Assembly (NCBI RefSeq): GCF_900188175.1
Contig: NZ_FZOQ01000003.1
Location: 248,001 to 312,000 of the forward strand
DNA from: Pontibacter ummariensis
GTDB taxonomy: Bacteria; Bacteroidota; Bacteroidia; Cytophagales; Hymenobacteraceae
Reading direction: 5' to 3'
Length of the DNA: 64,000 nt
The notes under the pieces were generated by a model. It was not told the DNA's origin. It did no database searches and saw nothing but the letters and a program-made list of their open reading frames with translations. The position numbers and the translations under genes were made by a program. The stretch's first letter is position 1, and each line of letters starts with the position of its first letter. This document shows, piece after piece, positions 54,278 through 63,488 of the stretch.

Positions 54278-54865
54278 TTAACTTTGAATAACTGAATGAT
54301 GAATGGTCTCTGTTGGCTTATCCGCGTCGGCAACAGGTTGCCCTTGTTCGGCGCGCTTGGCCATGAGCTGTTGCACAGCCCTTGGTGCGCGGATGGTTTC
54401 CTTTCGGATGATTTCCTGTAACTGGAGGAAGCCGCCAATCAGCGCTTCTGGCCTAGGCGGGCAGCCCGGCACGTACACATCCACGGGTATAATGCGGTCT
54501 ACGCCCTTTACCACGTGGTAGCCGTGCTCCCAATAGGGGCCCCCGCAGTTAGAGCAGGAGCCCATCGAGATCACATAGCGCGGCTCCGGCATCTGCTCGT
54601 ATAAGCGACGCACCCGGTCTGCCATTTTAAAAGTAACGGTACCAGCCACGATCATCACATCTGATTGCCGTGGGGAGGCACGCGGAATAATGCCAAAGCG
54701 GTCCAGGTCGTACCCGGAGGCATAAGCCCCCATCATCTCAATGGCACAGCAAGCCAAACCAAAGCCCATCGGGAACAGCGAGGTCAGTCGCGCCCAATTC
54801 AGCAGGTCGTCCAGTTTGGTGATGACAATGCCGCCTTCTCCTGTCTTGTCCTGAGGTATATTCAC
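54278..54865 (-). CDS. nuoB: NADH-quinone oxidoreductase subunit B
   Basis: This 195-residue subunit holds the N2 iron-sulfur cluster that hands electrons to quinone. The four Cys ligands are visible in [10 protein letters not shown] (the Cys pair about 38-39), GSCSNCGG (about 103-108) and [10 protein letters not shown] (about 133-142). It lies between nuoA (47 bases upstream) and nuoC (4 bases downstream). Confidence 0.96.
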   Translation of the reverse strand: MNIPQDKTGEGGIVITKLDDLLNWARLTSLFPMGFGLACCAIEMMGAYASGYDLDRFGIIPRASPRQSDVMIVAGTVTFKMADRVRRLYEQMPEPRYVISMGSCSNCGGPYWEHGYHVVKGVDRIIPVDVYVPGCPPRPEALIGGFLQLQEIIRKETIRAPRAVQQLMAKRAEQGQPVADADKPTETIHHSVIQS

Positions 54866-54912
54866 AGTAGGGGTAATCCGTTATGTTTAAGATTTAGGTA
54901 TAGGGCAAACAC

Positions 54913-55419
54913 TTACTCGGGGGTAGATGGTTGCTTTTTTACCTCGTATTTCCGCTCATTTACGCGCTGGTACACGTCTATTGGTATTTTAGAACGGCTC
55001 TTTGGCAGCACCGGCGCCGGCTTTATCCAGTCCAGGTGACCTTTGGCCCAGGCGTAGGCCAGCCCCAACACCAGTATGCCAATAAAGATGAACATCTCAA
55101 TTAGGGCAAACCATCCCCACACACCGTCTGTTGCCGCTATCAGTTCCTCACGTCCGAACACTGTAGCCCACGGAAACAGAAAGGCCAGTTCCACATCAAA
55201 AATGATGAAGATAAGCGCCACCACATAAAACCGCGGGTTAAACTGTACCCAGGCATTGCCTATTGGCTCCTCTCCGGATTCGTAAGTGGCGAGCTTCTCA
55301 GGGTTAGGCCTGTTCGGGCGCAACAGCCTACTTGTCAGCAAGCCGATCGATACAAAGATCGCACCGCCGATAAGGAAGAGCAGAATGGTGCCGAAGTCAG
55401 AGATGTAGGTATCTGCCAT
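54913..55419 (-). CDS. nuoA: NADH-quinone oxidoreductase subunit A
   Basis: This 168-residue membrane subunit has three transmembrane helices (about 8-30, 67-88 and 100-122). The conserved [32 protein letters not shown] region is present, seen as YESGEEPIG (about 47-55) and [15 protein letters not shown] (about 74-88). The ATG at 55419 is chosen over upstream in-frame codons because a -7 box lies at 55440-55447. It heads the nuoABC group and is divergent from the thioredoxin-NHL gene. The C-terminal tail of about 40 residues is longer than in E. coli. Confidence 0.93.
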   Translation of the reverse strand: MADTYISDFGTILLFLIGGAIFVSIGLLTSRLLRPNRPNPEKLATYESGEEPIGNAWVQFNPRFYVVALIFIIFDVELAFLFPWATVFGREELIAATDGVWGWFALIEMFIFIGILVLGLAYAWAKGHLDWIKPAPVLPKSRSKIPIDVYQRVNERKYEVKKQPSTPE

Positions 55420-55439
55420 TGCTTTGCAGCTGTTTTCCA

Positions 55440-55447
55440 CAAAATTA
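55440..55447 (-). promoter_or_regulatory. -7 promoter element (TAATTTTG) of nuoABC
   Basis: The minus-strand octamer matches TAnnTTTG and lies 20 bases upstream of the nuoA ATG. Confidence 0.5.
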
Positions 55448-55590
55448 CAATAAAATTGTGGGAAAGCCTGCGGGAGTGCCGGGTTCTGGAACGAACAGCC
55501 TGCCAGAGCGTAGCCAGGCCCGAAAACATTTGCCTCTGCAAACCTGTACGAGTTAAAACAACAGCCCCAACGCCTAAACAAATTTATACT

Positions 55591-57021
55591 ATGCTTACCG
55601 GACGCGTGAACGCACCTGACATCAAGACCCAGTATGGCTGGCTGAACACAGACAGAAGCTGGTCTATCAAGGACTTCAAAGGGAAAATCGTACTGCTTGA
55701 CTTCTGGACCTTTGGCTGTATCAATTGCCAGCACATCTTGCCAGACCTCAAGCGGCTGGAGGAGGAGTATGCGGATACATTAGTGGTGATCGGCGTACAC
55801 TCGGCCAAGTTTGACGCCGAGAAGCGAAGCGAGACCATCGCGCAGGCCATTCGGAAGTTCGGGATTGAGCACCCGGTGGTGAACGATGCCGATTACAGGG
55901 TGTGGGAGCAGTACGGTGTCCGGGCCTGGCCTACAGTAACGTTGATAGACCCTCACGGGAAAGTGATCGGCCAGCACGCGGGCGAAGGGGTGTACGACAC
56001 GGTAAAGCCCTATATCGAACAACTAAAGGATACGTTTCAGGATGAGCTTAACCGGGAGCCGGTTAAGTTTCATGTGGAAAAGCCTGTAGACAGCACATTG
56101 CTTTTTCCTTCCAAACTGGTAGGTGACAGTGAGGGGAACCTTTACCTATCTGACAGCGGGCACAATCGTATCCTGAAGCTAAGCCGCGAGGGGCAAGTGC
56201 TGGAGGTGATTGGCAACGGTAAAGAAGGTTTCGGGAACGGGAGCTACACAGAGGCCAGCTTCTATGAGCCGCAAGGGCTGGCGCTGCAGGATAATACCCT
56301 TTATATAGCGGACACAAAAAACAACGCTATCCGAAAGGCAGACCTGGAGCGGAAAGAGGTAAGTACCGTCGCTGGCACCGGAGAACTGGACTACTATTTT
56401 GACGAGGACCAGATCGGGGAGCCGGTAAACCCCAATAGCCCATGGGATCTGCTCGTACTAGGTGACAGCATGTACATCGCGAATGCAGGGAACCACCAGG
56501 TCCTGCGGATGGACGTAGGTACGGAGAAGGTGTACCGCTTCGCCGGGAACGGGCGCGAGGCCCTTGCCGATGGCTCGTTACAAGAGGCTGCCTTTAACCA
56601 ACCCAGTGGGCTAGCCAATAACGGGCACGTGCTGTACGTAGCCGATGCCGAGGCCAGTGCTATCCGTACCGTTAACACCCGATCAGGTATGGTGCTGACG
56701 CCCCTGGGCAGAGGCCTGTTTGACTTTGGGGATGTGGATGGCCATGTGGATGATGCCCTGTTACAGCACTGTATGGGAGTAGAGGTAATTGACAGCGATG
56801 TATACATAGCCGATACCTACAACGGGAAAGTGAAAATCCTGGACATGGAAACGCAGCGGGTGCGCACCCTTACGGAGGGCCTCAGCGAACCGAACGACCT
56901 GCTCTTCCTTAATGGGCAACTGTGGGTAACCAGCACCAACAGCCATCAACTCTTTAAGGTAGATTTAAGCACAGGGGAGAAACAAGAGGTGCAGGTAAAG
57001 CTACCGGAGCGGGAGGCTTAA
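55591..57021 (+). CDS. Thioredoxin-like domain + NHL repeat protein (NHLRC2-like)
   Basis: This 476-residue protein has a thioredoxin-like N-domain (about 1-150) with the redox motif [13 protein letters not shown] (CxxC as Cys-Ile-Asn-Cys, about 39-42) and the cis-Pro region [11 protein letters not shown] (about 110-120). An NHL six-bladed beta-propeller (about 165-470) follows with repeats such as [16 protein letters not shown] and [16 protein letters not shown]. The arrangement matches NHLRC2. There is no signal peptide, so it is probably cytosolic. The ATG at 55591 starts right at the domain; the upstream frame overlaps the divergent nuoA promoter. Confidence 0.88.
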   Translation: MLTGRVNAPDIKTQYGWLNTDRSWSIKDFKGKIVLLDFWTFGCINCQHILPDLKRLEEEYADTLVVIGVHSAKFDAEKRSETIAQAIRKFGIEHPVVNDADYRVWEQYGVRAWPTVTLIDPHGKVIGQHAGEGVYDTVKPYIEQLKDTFQDELNREPVKFHVEKPVDSTLLFPSKLVGDSEGNLYLSDSGHNRILKLSREGQVLEVIGNGKEGFGNGSYTEASFYEPQGLALQDNTLYIADTKNNAIRKADLERKEVSTVAGTGELDYYFDEDQIGEPVNPNSPWDLLVLGDSMYIANAGNHQVLRMDVGTEKVYRFAGNGREALADGSLQEAAFNQPSGLANNGHVLYVADAEASAIRTVNTRSGMVLTPLGRGLFDFGDVDGHVDDALLQHCMGVEVIDSDVYIADTYNGKVKILDMETQRVRTLTEGLSEPNDLLFLNGQLWVTSTNSHQLFKVDLSTGEKQEVQVKLPEREA

Positions 57022-57186
57022 TTCCAGCGAATACCCAGGGCAAAGCAACCCACCCAGGAGCCCTCCTAAGTGGGGAACCTCTCACAAGAAGGGTGAGCCG
57101 CGCAGCTTTTTTTGAAGGGCTGTAAGAATGTAATCCCCTATCTCCTTGAATGGTACAGGGGACACTTTAGCCTTAAAGAAGGGAAC

Positions 57187-57816
57187 TTATGCCTTTACAG
57201 GCTCCTGCTCAATCAGGCGCATGCGCAGGTTACGGAAGAACTTGAGGGCATACTGGAAAATAGGGCTGATGATGAGGGTGTAGAAAAAAGAAGCGATGAA
57301 TGCCGGTCCGCCAAGCAGATAGCCGATGGCGAGCACGATCACTTCTACCAGTATGCGGGACCGGCTTACAGACAGCTTCAGCCTTTCAGAAATAGACAGC
57401 ATAAAACCATCGCGGGGACCGGCACCAACACTGCCCGCCACATACATGCCGCCGGCAATACCCGTTATCACCATGGCACAGGCCAGCGTCAGGTAATCGA
57501 GCGGCGTATGAGTAGCCTCCGGCAGAAAGCCGAGCCAAAGGAAGAGGTCTGTGAAGGGGCCGATCAGCAGGGCGTTCAGGAAAGTGCCAATGTTGATGTA
57601 TTTCCTGTTCATCATCCACGAAATGCCCACAAACAGCAGGCCTACAAGTGTACTCCAGGTACCGATCGAGAAGCCGTACTGCTGGAACAAAGCCACATTC
57701 AGAACCTCCCAGGGGTGTAGTCCCAGGTACTTTACCTGTACAGCAGTAGCATTACCCAGGCCAAACAGCATTAAGCCTGTAAAGAAAAACCCATAGTTAA
57801 TAACCTTCTCACGCAT
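57187..57816 (-). CDS. YczE/YitT-type membrane protein
   Basis: This 209-residue protein has five predicted transmembrane helices and the YczE-family sequence GSVGAGPRDGFML (about 128-140). The family's transport or other role is unknown. It ends with a charged cytoplasmic tail. It is alone on the minus strand, about 165 bases from the thioredoxin-NHL gene; that gap holds only a weak hairpin near 57090-57105. Confidence 0.82.
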   Translation of the reverse strand: MREKVINYGFFFTGLMLFGLGNATAVQVKYLGLHPWEVLNVALFQQYGFSIGTWSTLVGLLFVGISWMMNRKYINIGTFLNALLIGPFTDLFLWLGFLPEATHTPLDYLTLACAMVITGIAGGMYVAGSVGAGPRDGFMLSISERLKLSVSRSRILVEVIVLAIGYLLGGPAFIASFFYTLIISPIFQYALKFFRNLRMRLIEQEPVKA

Positions 57817-57923
57817 AAGCAGTCTTTCTGTTGCCTTTATATTTGTGTATACAACAGTTGCGGCGCAAGTAAGTTAAATTCTGTTTAAAATTTATAAAAA
57901 GCGTTAAAAGGCCAAAGGGTTTT

Positions 57924-58478
57924 CTAAGCAGCTGTCTGGTGTGCCAGTCGCTGCTTTCCGCGCAGGGCCTGCTGTATGTGGCGCTCCTCGTGCAACACGA
58001 TAAATTCCAAGGCCTCACCAATTCGTAACTTTAGCAGTTTGAAGAACTCTACAGGTACAGCTTTTTTGTTAAGATTAGTGTTTTTAGCGCCCTCTAGCAG
58101 GCTCAGTAACTCAACCTGGTGGTTCAGGAACTCCTCTATGGTAGCACGGTTCAGCTGGCTGTTGTTGGGGTTCATGTGCTTTACCGTCTTATGCTTCTTC
58201 ATGTTCTGCGGGCGCACCATGTCCAGCGACTTTTTCCCCAGCCAGCTGTAACTAATAACAGGCTCACAAGGGCCATCATGGTTATGGGCAATGGCTTTGG
58301 AGAGGGCTGGGTTATAGTAGCGGCTGTAGCGGTTCAGGTGCTCCAGGCATTCGAGCACGCTCCAGCTATCGGAGGAGACTTTATAGTTAAGAGAGTTAAG
58401 ATCCAGAGAAGAAAGCTCTGTGGCTACTGTTTCGTACAGGCCTCTGATCGTAAGGGAAAGCTGCTCTAATGTTCTCAT
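57924..58478 (-). CDS. DinB-like (DinB_2) family protein
   Basis: This 184-residue four-helix-bundle protein resembles DinB_2/DUF664 thiol- or metal-dependent enzymes. The three putative metal His positions are in WSVLECLEHLNRY (His about 58), then later VLHEERHIQQAL, where two His (about 163 and 167) lie in the HxxxH pattern. The ATG at 58478 is chosen because it places the conserved helix near the N-terminus. The substrate is unknown. Confidence 0.78.
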   Translation of the reverse strand: MRTLEQLSLTIRGLYETVATELSSLDLNSLNYKVSSDSWSVLECLEHLNRYSRYYNPALSKAIAHNHDGPCEPVISYSWLGKKSLDMVRPQNMKKHKTVKHMNPNNSQLNRATIEEFLNHQVELLSLLEGAKNTNLNKKAVPVEFFKLLKLRIGEALEFIVLHEERHIQQALRGKQRLAHQTAA

Positions 58479-58585
58479 AGCGGGCGTCGTTTTTTTATAT
58501 TGTACGCTAAAAGGTACTGGAGGTAATGCTTTTTGATCCTTGACGCACGAGGAAAATGTGTAACAGTTCATCTTCCTCGTGCTCT

Positions 58586-58867
58586 TTACCTCCGCTGCTC
58601 AAACCCTTCAAATCCCTCTAGCTCGTCCAGCTCCCGTACTTCTACCTTCTCTACCCTGGCGCGCTTTGGCCCCTGATGCACCCATTGCTCCAGCTGCTTT
58701 AGCGCATCGGTGTCCCCTTCGGCCTCCAGGTACACGGTGCCGTCGGGCTCGTTTTGTACAAAGCCGTTCAGGCCCAGTTCCTGGGCTTGCTCCTGTGTGC
58801 TGGCTCTAAAAAATACCCCCTGTACTTTGCCGTACACTCGTATTGCGATGTGTTTTGTGTTGCTCAT
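58586..58867 (-). CDS. acyP: Acylphosphatase
   Basis: This 93-residue cytosolic enzyme hydrolyses acyl phosphates. It has the family's RVYGKVQGVFFRAST signature (about 10-24, with the phosphate-binding Arg about 22) and the second motif GFVQNEPDGTVYLEAEG (about 35-51, catalytic Asn about 39). The acidic tail beyond residue 75 is slightly longer than usual. It follows the DUF2279 gene by 61 bases on the same strand. Confidence 0.93.
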   Translation of the reverse strand: MSNTKHIAIRVYGKVQGVFFRASTQEQAQELGLNGFVQNEPDGTVYLEAEGDTDALKQLEQWVHQGPKRARVEKVEVRELDELEGFEGFEQRR

Positions 58868-58928
58868 GGTATGCGTATTACATGTCCTTTTTTGAACGAG
58901 TAAAAGGTGGGCCGGTTAGGTAAACCTT

Positions 58929-59852
58929 TTAATAATGAAGCAGGTGGCCTTTCACCTGTCCTTTGGAGTTTACCTCTAGTGCCGGGAAAGGAAGCTTGAT
59001 AAAGAACATGCCTTTAAAAAGGGTGTTGAGCAGCTTGCTGTCTGTTTTTATCCGCGTCCAGTCGATGTCTAAGGAAAGCAGGTACTGCCGGTAGCGTGCT
59101 GTCTCGGGCAGGTGTACTCCCCGGTAATAGCGCTTGTTCTCAAACTCCCCGAACATGCCATTGGCACTGTAGCCAACAGCTATGTTTGCCCAATCTGGCA
59201 AGGTGTTCTTAAGTGCTAGTTTGTTAATAGGCACGCTGAGCCAATATGTGTGTGCGTTATAATCCAGGAAAAGGCTTTCCAGGTGACTGTCGCCGAGGTA
59301 ACCGTTCGCCTGGCGGTAGTAAGGCGAAGGAGAGAAGCTGAATTTGTATTTGGCCACTTGCTCGCCGAACAGGATCTCCTGCCCGATAACCAGGGCGGAA
59401 CCAGCCGTGTTGGCGACCATGTCGGGTACAGAGAAACCCCAGCCTTCGTAGAGCCCGTCAAACACTTCGATAGGGGTTTGTAGCACCAATCCCAGGGTGC
59501 CGCCATAAAGTAGCGCCTTACCCTTCGGCACACCTGCGTGGCGAAGCAGTTTATAACCTATATAGCTTTCTACATAAGCACCAAAGGCATGCCCGAACTT
59601 ATCAACCTGCAGGTAACCCTTGGTGTCGTTGTAGAAATGGAAAGGCACCCGCTCGTGGTCTTTGTACCAGATAAACTGCAGGTAAGACATACCGCCCAGG
59701 TAAAAAGCAGCCTCTGAGGCTACAATGGGAACAAGCTTCCGGCGGTCTACCTTACTGCTATCCATCGCAGTACTGTCCGGGACTTGCGCATACCCCAGTG
59801 GAGCGGCTAAAAGGACCAGAAGCAGGAAAGGCAGCAGTTTTCGAAAGACCAT
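58929..59852 (-). CDS. DUF2279 family exported protein
   Basis: This 307-residue protein has a signal peptide (about 1-23, ending GYAQ) and the DUF2279 pattern DKFGHAFGAYVESYIGYKLL (about 84-103) and EVFDGLYEGWGFSVPDMVAN (about 132-151), also seen in YfiM-type lipoproteins. It is probably an outer-membrane or periplasmic protein of unknown role. The ATG at 59852 is preferred over one 15 bases upstream because it gives a cleaner signal peptide. A near-consensus TATCTTTA box lies about 35 bases upstream. Confidence 0.78.
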   Translation of the reverse strand: MVFRKLLPFLLLVLLAAPLGYAQVPDSTAMDSSKVDRRKLVPIVASEAAFYLGGMSYLQFIWYKDHERVPFHFYNDTKGYLQVDKFGHAFGAYVESYIGYKLLRHAGVPKGKALLYGGTLGLVLQTPIEVFDGLYEGWGFSVPDMVANTAGSALVIGQEILFGEQVAKYKFSFSPSPYYRQANGYLGDSHLESLFLDYNAHTYWLSVPINKLALKNTLPDWANIAVGYSANGMFGEFENKRYYRGVHLPETARYRQYLLSLDIDWTRIKTDSKLLNTLFKGMFFIKLPFPALEVNSKGQVKGHLLHY

Positions 59853-59971
59853 AACTCCTAAAGGCAAAGGTGACTGTGTGCCCTTAAAGATAGTAGTTTA
59901 GAATGGTGCGACAGAGACGTACGGCAGGTTGTTTTTGCTAGCAAAAGCTCTCCTCTTCTGGGTACGCTGTT

Positions 59972-61120
59972 TTAAGTGTCCTGCTGCTCATCTTTTGCGC
60001 GGGCCTGCCTTACATCCTCCAGCTCATTCTCATGGATCCACCCTCTTTCGGCGGCGTGTCGGGCTGCGGATAAGGTTTCCTCCACCAGTTTCATTTCTAC
60101 TCCCTGCTCTTGCACCTGCCGGGCCATGTTTCTTACTTCAGTATCGCGCCCGTCTGGTGACACATCACGAATGTAGATTCCTAAAATGCGCCCGGGGTAC
60201 TCCTGTACAATTTGCTGGTAGGTTTCCGGGTCGTGCTGTCCGCTGTCGCCAATGCAGATGAACTTAAGCCAGGGGTAAGTATCGAGAATATGGCGGACTT
60301 TCTCCAGCTTATAGGCCTGCTCACTGGTTTCGAACTTTCCGTGGTCCCAGGCAGTAGCCCTGTCGCGGAGCAGCAGGGGGCCTTCGGGTATATGGTGCGA
60401 GCGCAGAAAGCTGATAAGCAGATCATAGATGTTCCACGTGCTACCAGATACAAAAAAGAGCGGGTTTTGCCTTTGCCCGTCACTACCCTTGCACAGTGCC
60501 CGCAAGAAACCGGCAATACCCGGAAAGGGATGGCGTTCTGTCGCGTTCTCTTTTAGCATCAGGCGCATGCGACCCATAAATTGCTTTACATGCGAAACGA
60601 GCACTGTATCATCTATGTCTGAGATAACGCCAAACTCCGCATGCTTATCCGGCACAAACAGGTAGCCTTCGGCGTCTTTCTGGTCCTTGTCGGTGTACTG
60701 TTCCTGTAACTGCAGTTTCACGGTGGTGCCTGCCTGCTCAAAGTTTAGCGGTGTTTGGGTGTGTATCTCCACATCGAAGTATCCCTCCTGGTCAGTCTCC
60801 AGGTCCAGCTCTCTGCCATTGAAGCTGGCTTTTAGCTTGGCCCCCGGTATCTCGTCCGACTCCAGGCGCTTCCACATGTTCAGCCACTGCTCAGGCATGC
60901 TGTTTACCTTCCGGGGGCTCCGAATCTTTTCCCGCTCCAGTACACGCCCCTTCAGGTACACATAGTTCTCACTGGCAAACCCATAAAAGGGCATGATCTT
61001 GACGGGTTCCAGTACCTGCAGCTTTTTCTTGATGGCGAACTTTACCAGTGAGGCCTCGCTTTCGAGCTCGTCCAGTGTGTTGAGCAGCTTTTGCTTTTCT
61101 TCTTCCGAGAGGTTTGCCAT
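59972..61120 (-). CDS. App1-like phosphatase (DUF2183)
   Basis: This 382-residue protein has the DUF2183/App1 catalytic domain related to yeast phosphatidate phosphatase App1. The HAD-type motif I, DIDDT, is at about 168-172. It is followed by FFVSGSTWNIYDLL (motif II Ser) and FICIGDSGQHDPE (motif IV Asp). The N-terminal half contains a beta-rich domain typical of these proteins. The protein has no signal peptide. The natural substrate in bacteria is not known; phosphatidate is a guess from the family. Confidence 0.85.
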   Translation of the reverse strand: MANLSEEEKQKLLNTLDELESEASLVKFAIKKKLQVLEPVKIMPFYGFASENYVYLKGRVLEREKIRSPRKVNSMPEQWLNMWKRLESDEIPGAKLKASFNGRELDLETDQEGYFDVEIHTQTPLNFEQAGTTVKLQLQEQYTDKDQKDAEGYLFVPDKHAEFGVISDIDDTVLVSHVKQFMGRMRLMLKENATERHPFPGIAGFLRALCKGSDGQRQNPLFFVSGSTWNIYDLLISFLRSHHIPEGPLLLRDRATAWDHGKFETSEQAYKLEKVRHILDTYPWLKFICIGDSGQHDPETYQQIVQEYPGRILGIYIRDVSPDGRDTEVRNMARQVQEQGVEMKLVEETLSAARHAAERGWIHENELEDVRQARAKDEQQDT

Positions 61121-61312
61121 AGTGCTTTTTTCTTAAATGAAACGACCTGCAGCAGCAGGAGTTATCCTGTGCCTTGATCGGGACTGTTATGAAGCAGTGA
61201 GGGCGGCCACAGCACACTTCTGCTGCACCGAAAACTATAATGGCCAGGGCGAACATTTCCGGTAGCAGACATCGTTATGAATAGGGTGGCCAGGAAGCCG
61301 CTCAAAATTGGC

Positions 61313-61320
61313 TACCTTTG
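61313..61320 (+). promoter_or_regulatory. -7 promoter element (TACCTTTG) of the serine dehydratase gene
   Basis: This exact TAnnTTTG match lies 44 bases upstream of the ATG at 61365 and excludes in-frame codons further upstream. Confidence 0.5.
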
Positions 61321-61364
61321 TAGCCTGTGCGTTTAAGTGGCGGACAGTATTAGAAACTAAGATT

Positions 61365-62273
61365 ATGTCATTATTATTCACCGATTTTAAGAGCTGGGAA
61401 AAGCACTGCACCGAAACAGGAGAGCCGCTTTACCAGCCTGTGTTGGAATACGAAATAGAGCAGAAAGGACGTACGGAGGAGTTTATCTGGGAGAATATCG
61501 CCAAGGCCTTTGAGGTGATGAAAGATGCCGTGCAGACCGGCCTGACGGAGGATATGAAATCCCGTTCGGGTATGGTGAACAACGGTGCTAAAAAGGTGGC
61601 CAAATCGCCGGTAACCGTGCTGTCGCCAGAGTTCCAGATGCTCGTGTCGCGGGCTTTGGGTGCCAAGGAGGTAAACTCCTGTATGGGCCGTGTGGTAGCG
61701 GCTCCTACAGCAGGGGCTTCCGGTATTTTGCCGGGCACGCTTACGACCCTGCAGGAGTTGCATGGCCTGGACGACCGGAAGATACACGAAGGTTTGCTGG
61801 TTTCGGCAGGTATCGCCTTAATCATAGAGCAGAATGCCTCTCTGGCCGGGGCTGTAGGCGGCTGCCAGGCAGAGACGGGCAGTGCTGCGGCCATGGCCTC
61901 CGGTGCTATTGTGTATTGCCTCGGTGGCACTGTGGAGCAGGTGTTTCATGCTGTGGCAATCACCATCCAGTGTATGCTCGGGTTAGTGTGCGACCCGGTG
62001 GCGGGCCTGGTAGAGGTGCCGTGTATTGTGCGCAATGCCAGTGCGGCTGCCATTGCTTTCTCTTCGGCTCAGTTGGCCATTGCGGGGGTTAACCCGGTAA
62101 TTCCGGTTGACCAGTGTGTGGCTGCCTTGGGCGAGGTAGGCGAGAGCATGGAGCGCAAGTACAAAGAAACAGCCGAAGGGGGCTTGGCGAACACCCCGAA
62201 AGCCCGCGAGATTGAGAACTTCGTACTGGTGCAGGACGTGGAGATATTGCCGGATGAGGAAGAAGTAGAGTAG
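61365..62273 (+). CDS. sdaAA: L-serine ammonia-lyase, iron-sulfur-dependent, alpha subunit
   Basis: This 302-residue enzyme converts L-serine to pyruvate and ammonia with a 4Fe-4S cluster. It is the alpha-type catalytic domain: Cys residues in NSCMGRVVAAPTAGASG (about 104-120), GCQAETGSAAAMASG (about 166-180), and VCDPVAGLVEVPC (about 208-220) provide the cluster and active site. No beta (ACT-like) subunit gene is adjacent, so it acts alone here or with a partner encoded elsewhere. A terminator follows. Confidence 0.92.
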   Translation: MSLLFTDFKSWEKHCTETGEPLYQPVLEYEIEQKGRTEEFIWENIAKAFEVMKDAVQTGLTEDMKSRSGMVNNGAKKVAKSPVTVLSPEFQMLVSRALGAKEVNSCMGRVVAAPTAGASGILPGTLTTLQELHGLDDRKIHEGLLVSAGIALIIEQNASLAGAVGGCQAETGSAAAMASGAIVYCLGGTVEQVFHAVAITIQCMLGLVCDPVAGLVEVPCIVRNASAAAIAFSSAQLAIAGVNPVIPVDQCVAALGEVGESMERKYKETAEGGLANTPKAREIENFVLVQDVEILPDEEEVE

Positions 62274-62292
62274 CACGCCTTTCATCCTGTAC

Positions 62293-62336
62293 AAAAAAGG
62301 TAGCTGACCGAAAGGTGGGCTACCTTTTTTGTTTTA
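62293..62336 (+). terminator. Terminator after the serine dehydratase gene
   Basis: A perfect 12-bp stem (62293-62304 with 62319-62330) has A- and T-runs at its ends, 20 bases past the stop. Confidence 0.85.
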
Positions 62337-62606
62337 GGCTTCTTGTCTGGAGGTCTTCTTGTCCGCTGTCAAAAGCTTACCTGGGTCCATGCAACGCTTG
62401 CCGCGTTTTGCGCATCTATGTACATAAAAGAGAGACAGCCTTTTACAAGCTGTTACGCTAGTCGCATGCTTGGGCCTGGCCACCCTTCTTCGGTTGTGCT
62501 TAACAGAGTGGGAAGGCTTCTTAACCAGCTTTTGGCACTATATATGCTAAAACTATATATAAGCCTGTGATATTATAGAAGTACTTCATTCCCAAACTGT
62601 AAAACT
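62337..62606. other. Non-coding stretch before the lipoprotein gene
   Basis: The 333 bases between the serine dehydratase gene and the lipoprotein gene hold the terminator at the left and, further right, an AT-rich stretch with TATATATG and TATATATAAG (near 62540-62565) that may contain the promoter. No supported small gene is seen. Confidence 0.45.
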
Positions 62607-63338
62607 ATGAAAAAGTCTTTTCTGATGGCTACGCTGGCTGCTGTACTGGTGCTGCCCGCTTGCTCCGTACCACACATGGCTGTGGAGCCTGCTTTCATGC
62701 AAAAAGCAGAGGAGCTTCCTGTCGCCGGCCGTACAACCTTTCGGCCCAGCGGTAACTTTAATATCGGGGACTTTACCGTTGCTAACGTAGACCGCGGGTG
62801 GCGTAGAATGAGGGACTTCTCTATCTTCAGTTATCATAACATAGATGCCAAACAACAGTACCAGTTCAGTTTGCAAGATGGCCAGGGGGAGGAGTGGTAT
62901 GTGTTTGGGGCCAGCAGATTGCACGATAAGTCGTTGCGGTCCAACACAGGCGTAACGATAGACGTTTCCCCGAACAGAGAGTACTACGCCAGCCACTTTA
63001 CCTCCCCCGAAAGTGGTGACTGGCACCTGCTAACGGTAGACCCCGGCGACTATTTAAGGCGAAATAAGTTTGAGGGAGAGGTATCGAATGGCCGAACGAC
63101 TTACACCATCTCTCCCGTGTACAAGTTCGAGGGCAGGAGCCTGCCTATGTCCGAGATCATCGGCTATGAGTTTATGAATGGAGACGAGGTAGTGGGTGCG
63201 GTACAGGTGATCAACAACGGCAAGGCCTGGCTGCTCCCTGACCTACCCCGTGATATCCGCATGGTGCTGGCGAGTGCCATGGCCTCTTTGCTGCTCTACG
63301 AGAAGCTGGACGAGCCGGTAGAGAACTTTGAACCATAG
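62607..63338 (+). CDS. Hypothetical lipoprotein
   Basis: This 243-residue protein has a signal peptide and lipobox VLPAC (Cys about 19). The mature part contains RTTFRPSGNFNIGDFTVANVDRGWRR, a beta-rich motif, and ends with a hydrophobic helix (MVLASAMASLLLYEKL, about 220-235). I recall similar lipoproteins in Cytophagales but no function. It stands alone before the DUF4407 gene, 150 bases away. Confidence 0.72.
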   Translation: MKKSFLMATLAAVLVLPACSVPHMAVEPAFMQKAEELPVAGRTTFRPSGNFNIGDFTVANVDRGWRRMRDFSIFSYHNIDAKQQYQFSLQDGQGEEWYVFGASRLHDKSLRSNTGVTIDVSPNREYYASHFTSPESGDWHLLTVDPGDYLRRNKFEGEVSNGRTTYTISPVYKFEGRSLPMSEIIGYEFMNGDEVVGAVQVINNGKAWLLPDLPRDIRMVLASAMASLLLYEKLDEPVENFEP

Positions 63339-63488
63339 TAAACAGACCGGCTGTTACCGCTCAGAAGCAGAGCCTTGGCTTTTAAGGATTTATGTTGCTT
63401 AAATAGTATAACTTACAGCCTTTTATACGTTATAAGAATCAAGGCTTTCTTTGTAGCCTAACAATCTTTCTTAGTTTAATAGCAATAC

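Noticed and set aside
59933..59946. 14-bp palindrome TTTTGCTAGCAAAA
   Set aside because: It lies just past the App1-like gene's stop in AT-rich DNA and is too short and lacks a T-run to call a terminator or operator.
60969..61256. 95-codon Cys/Arg-rich minus-strand frame upstream of the App1-like gene
   Set aside because: It mostly overlaps the App1-like N-terminus in another frame and has no coherent domain.
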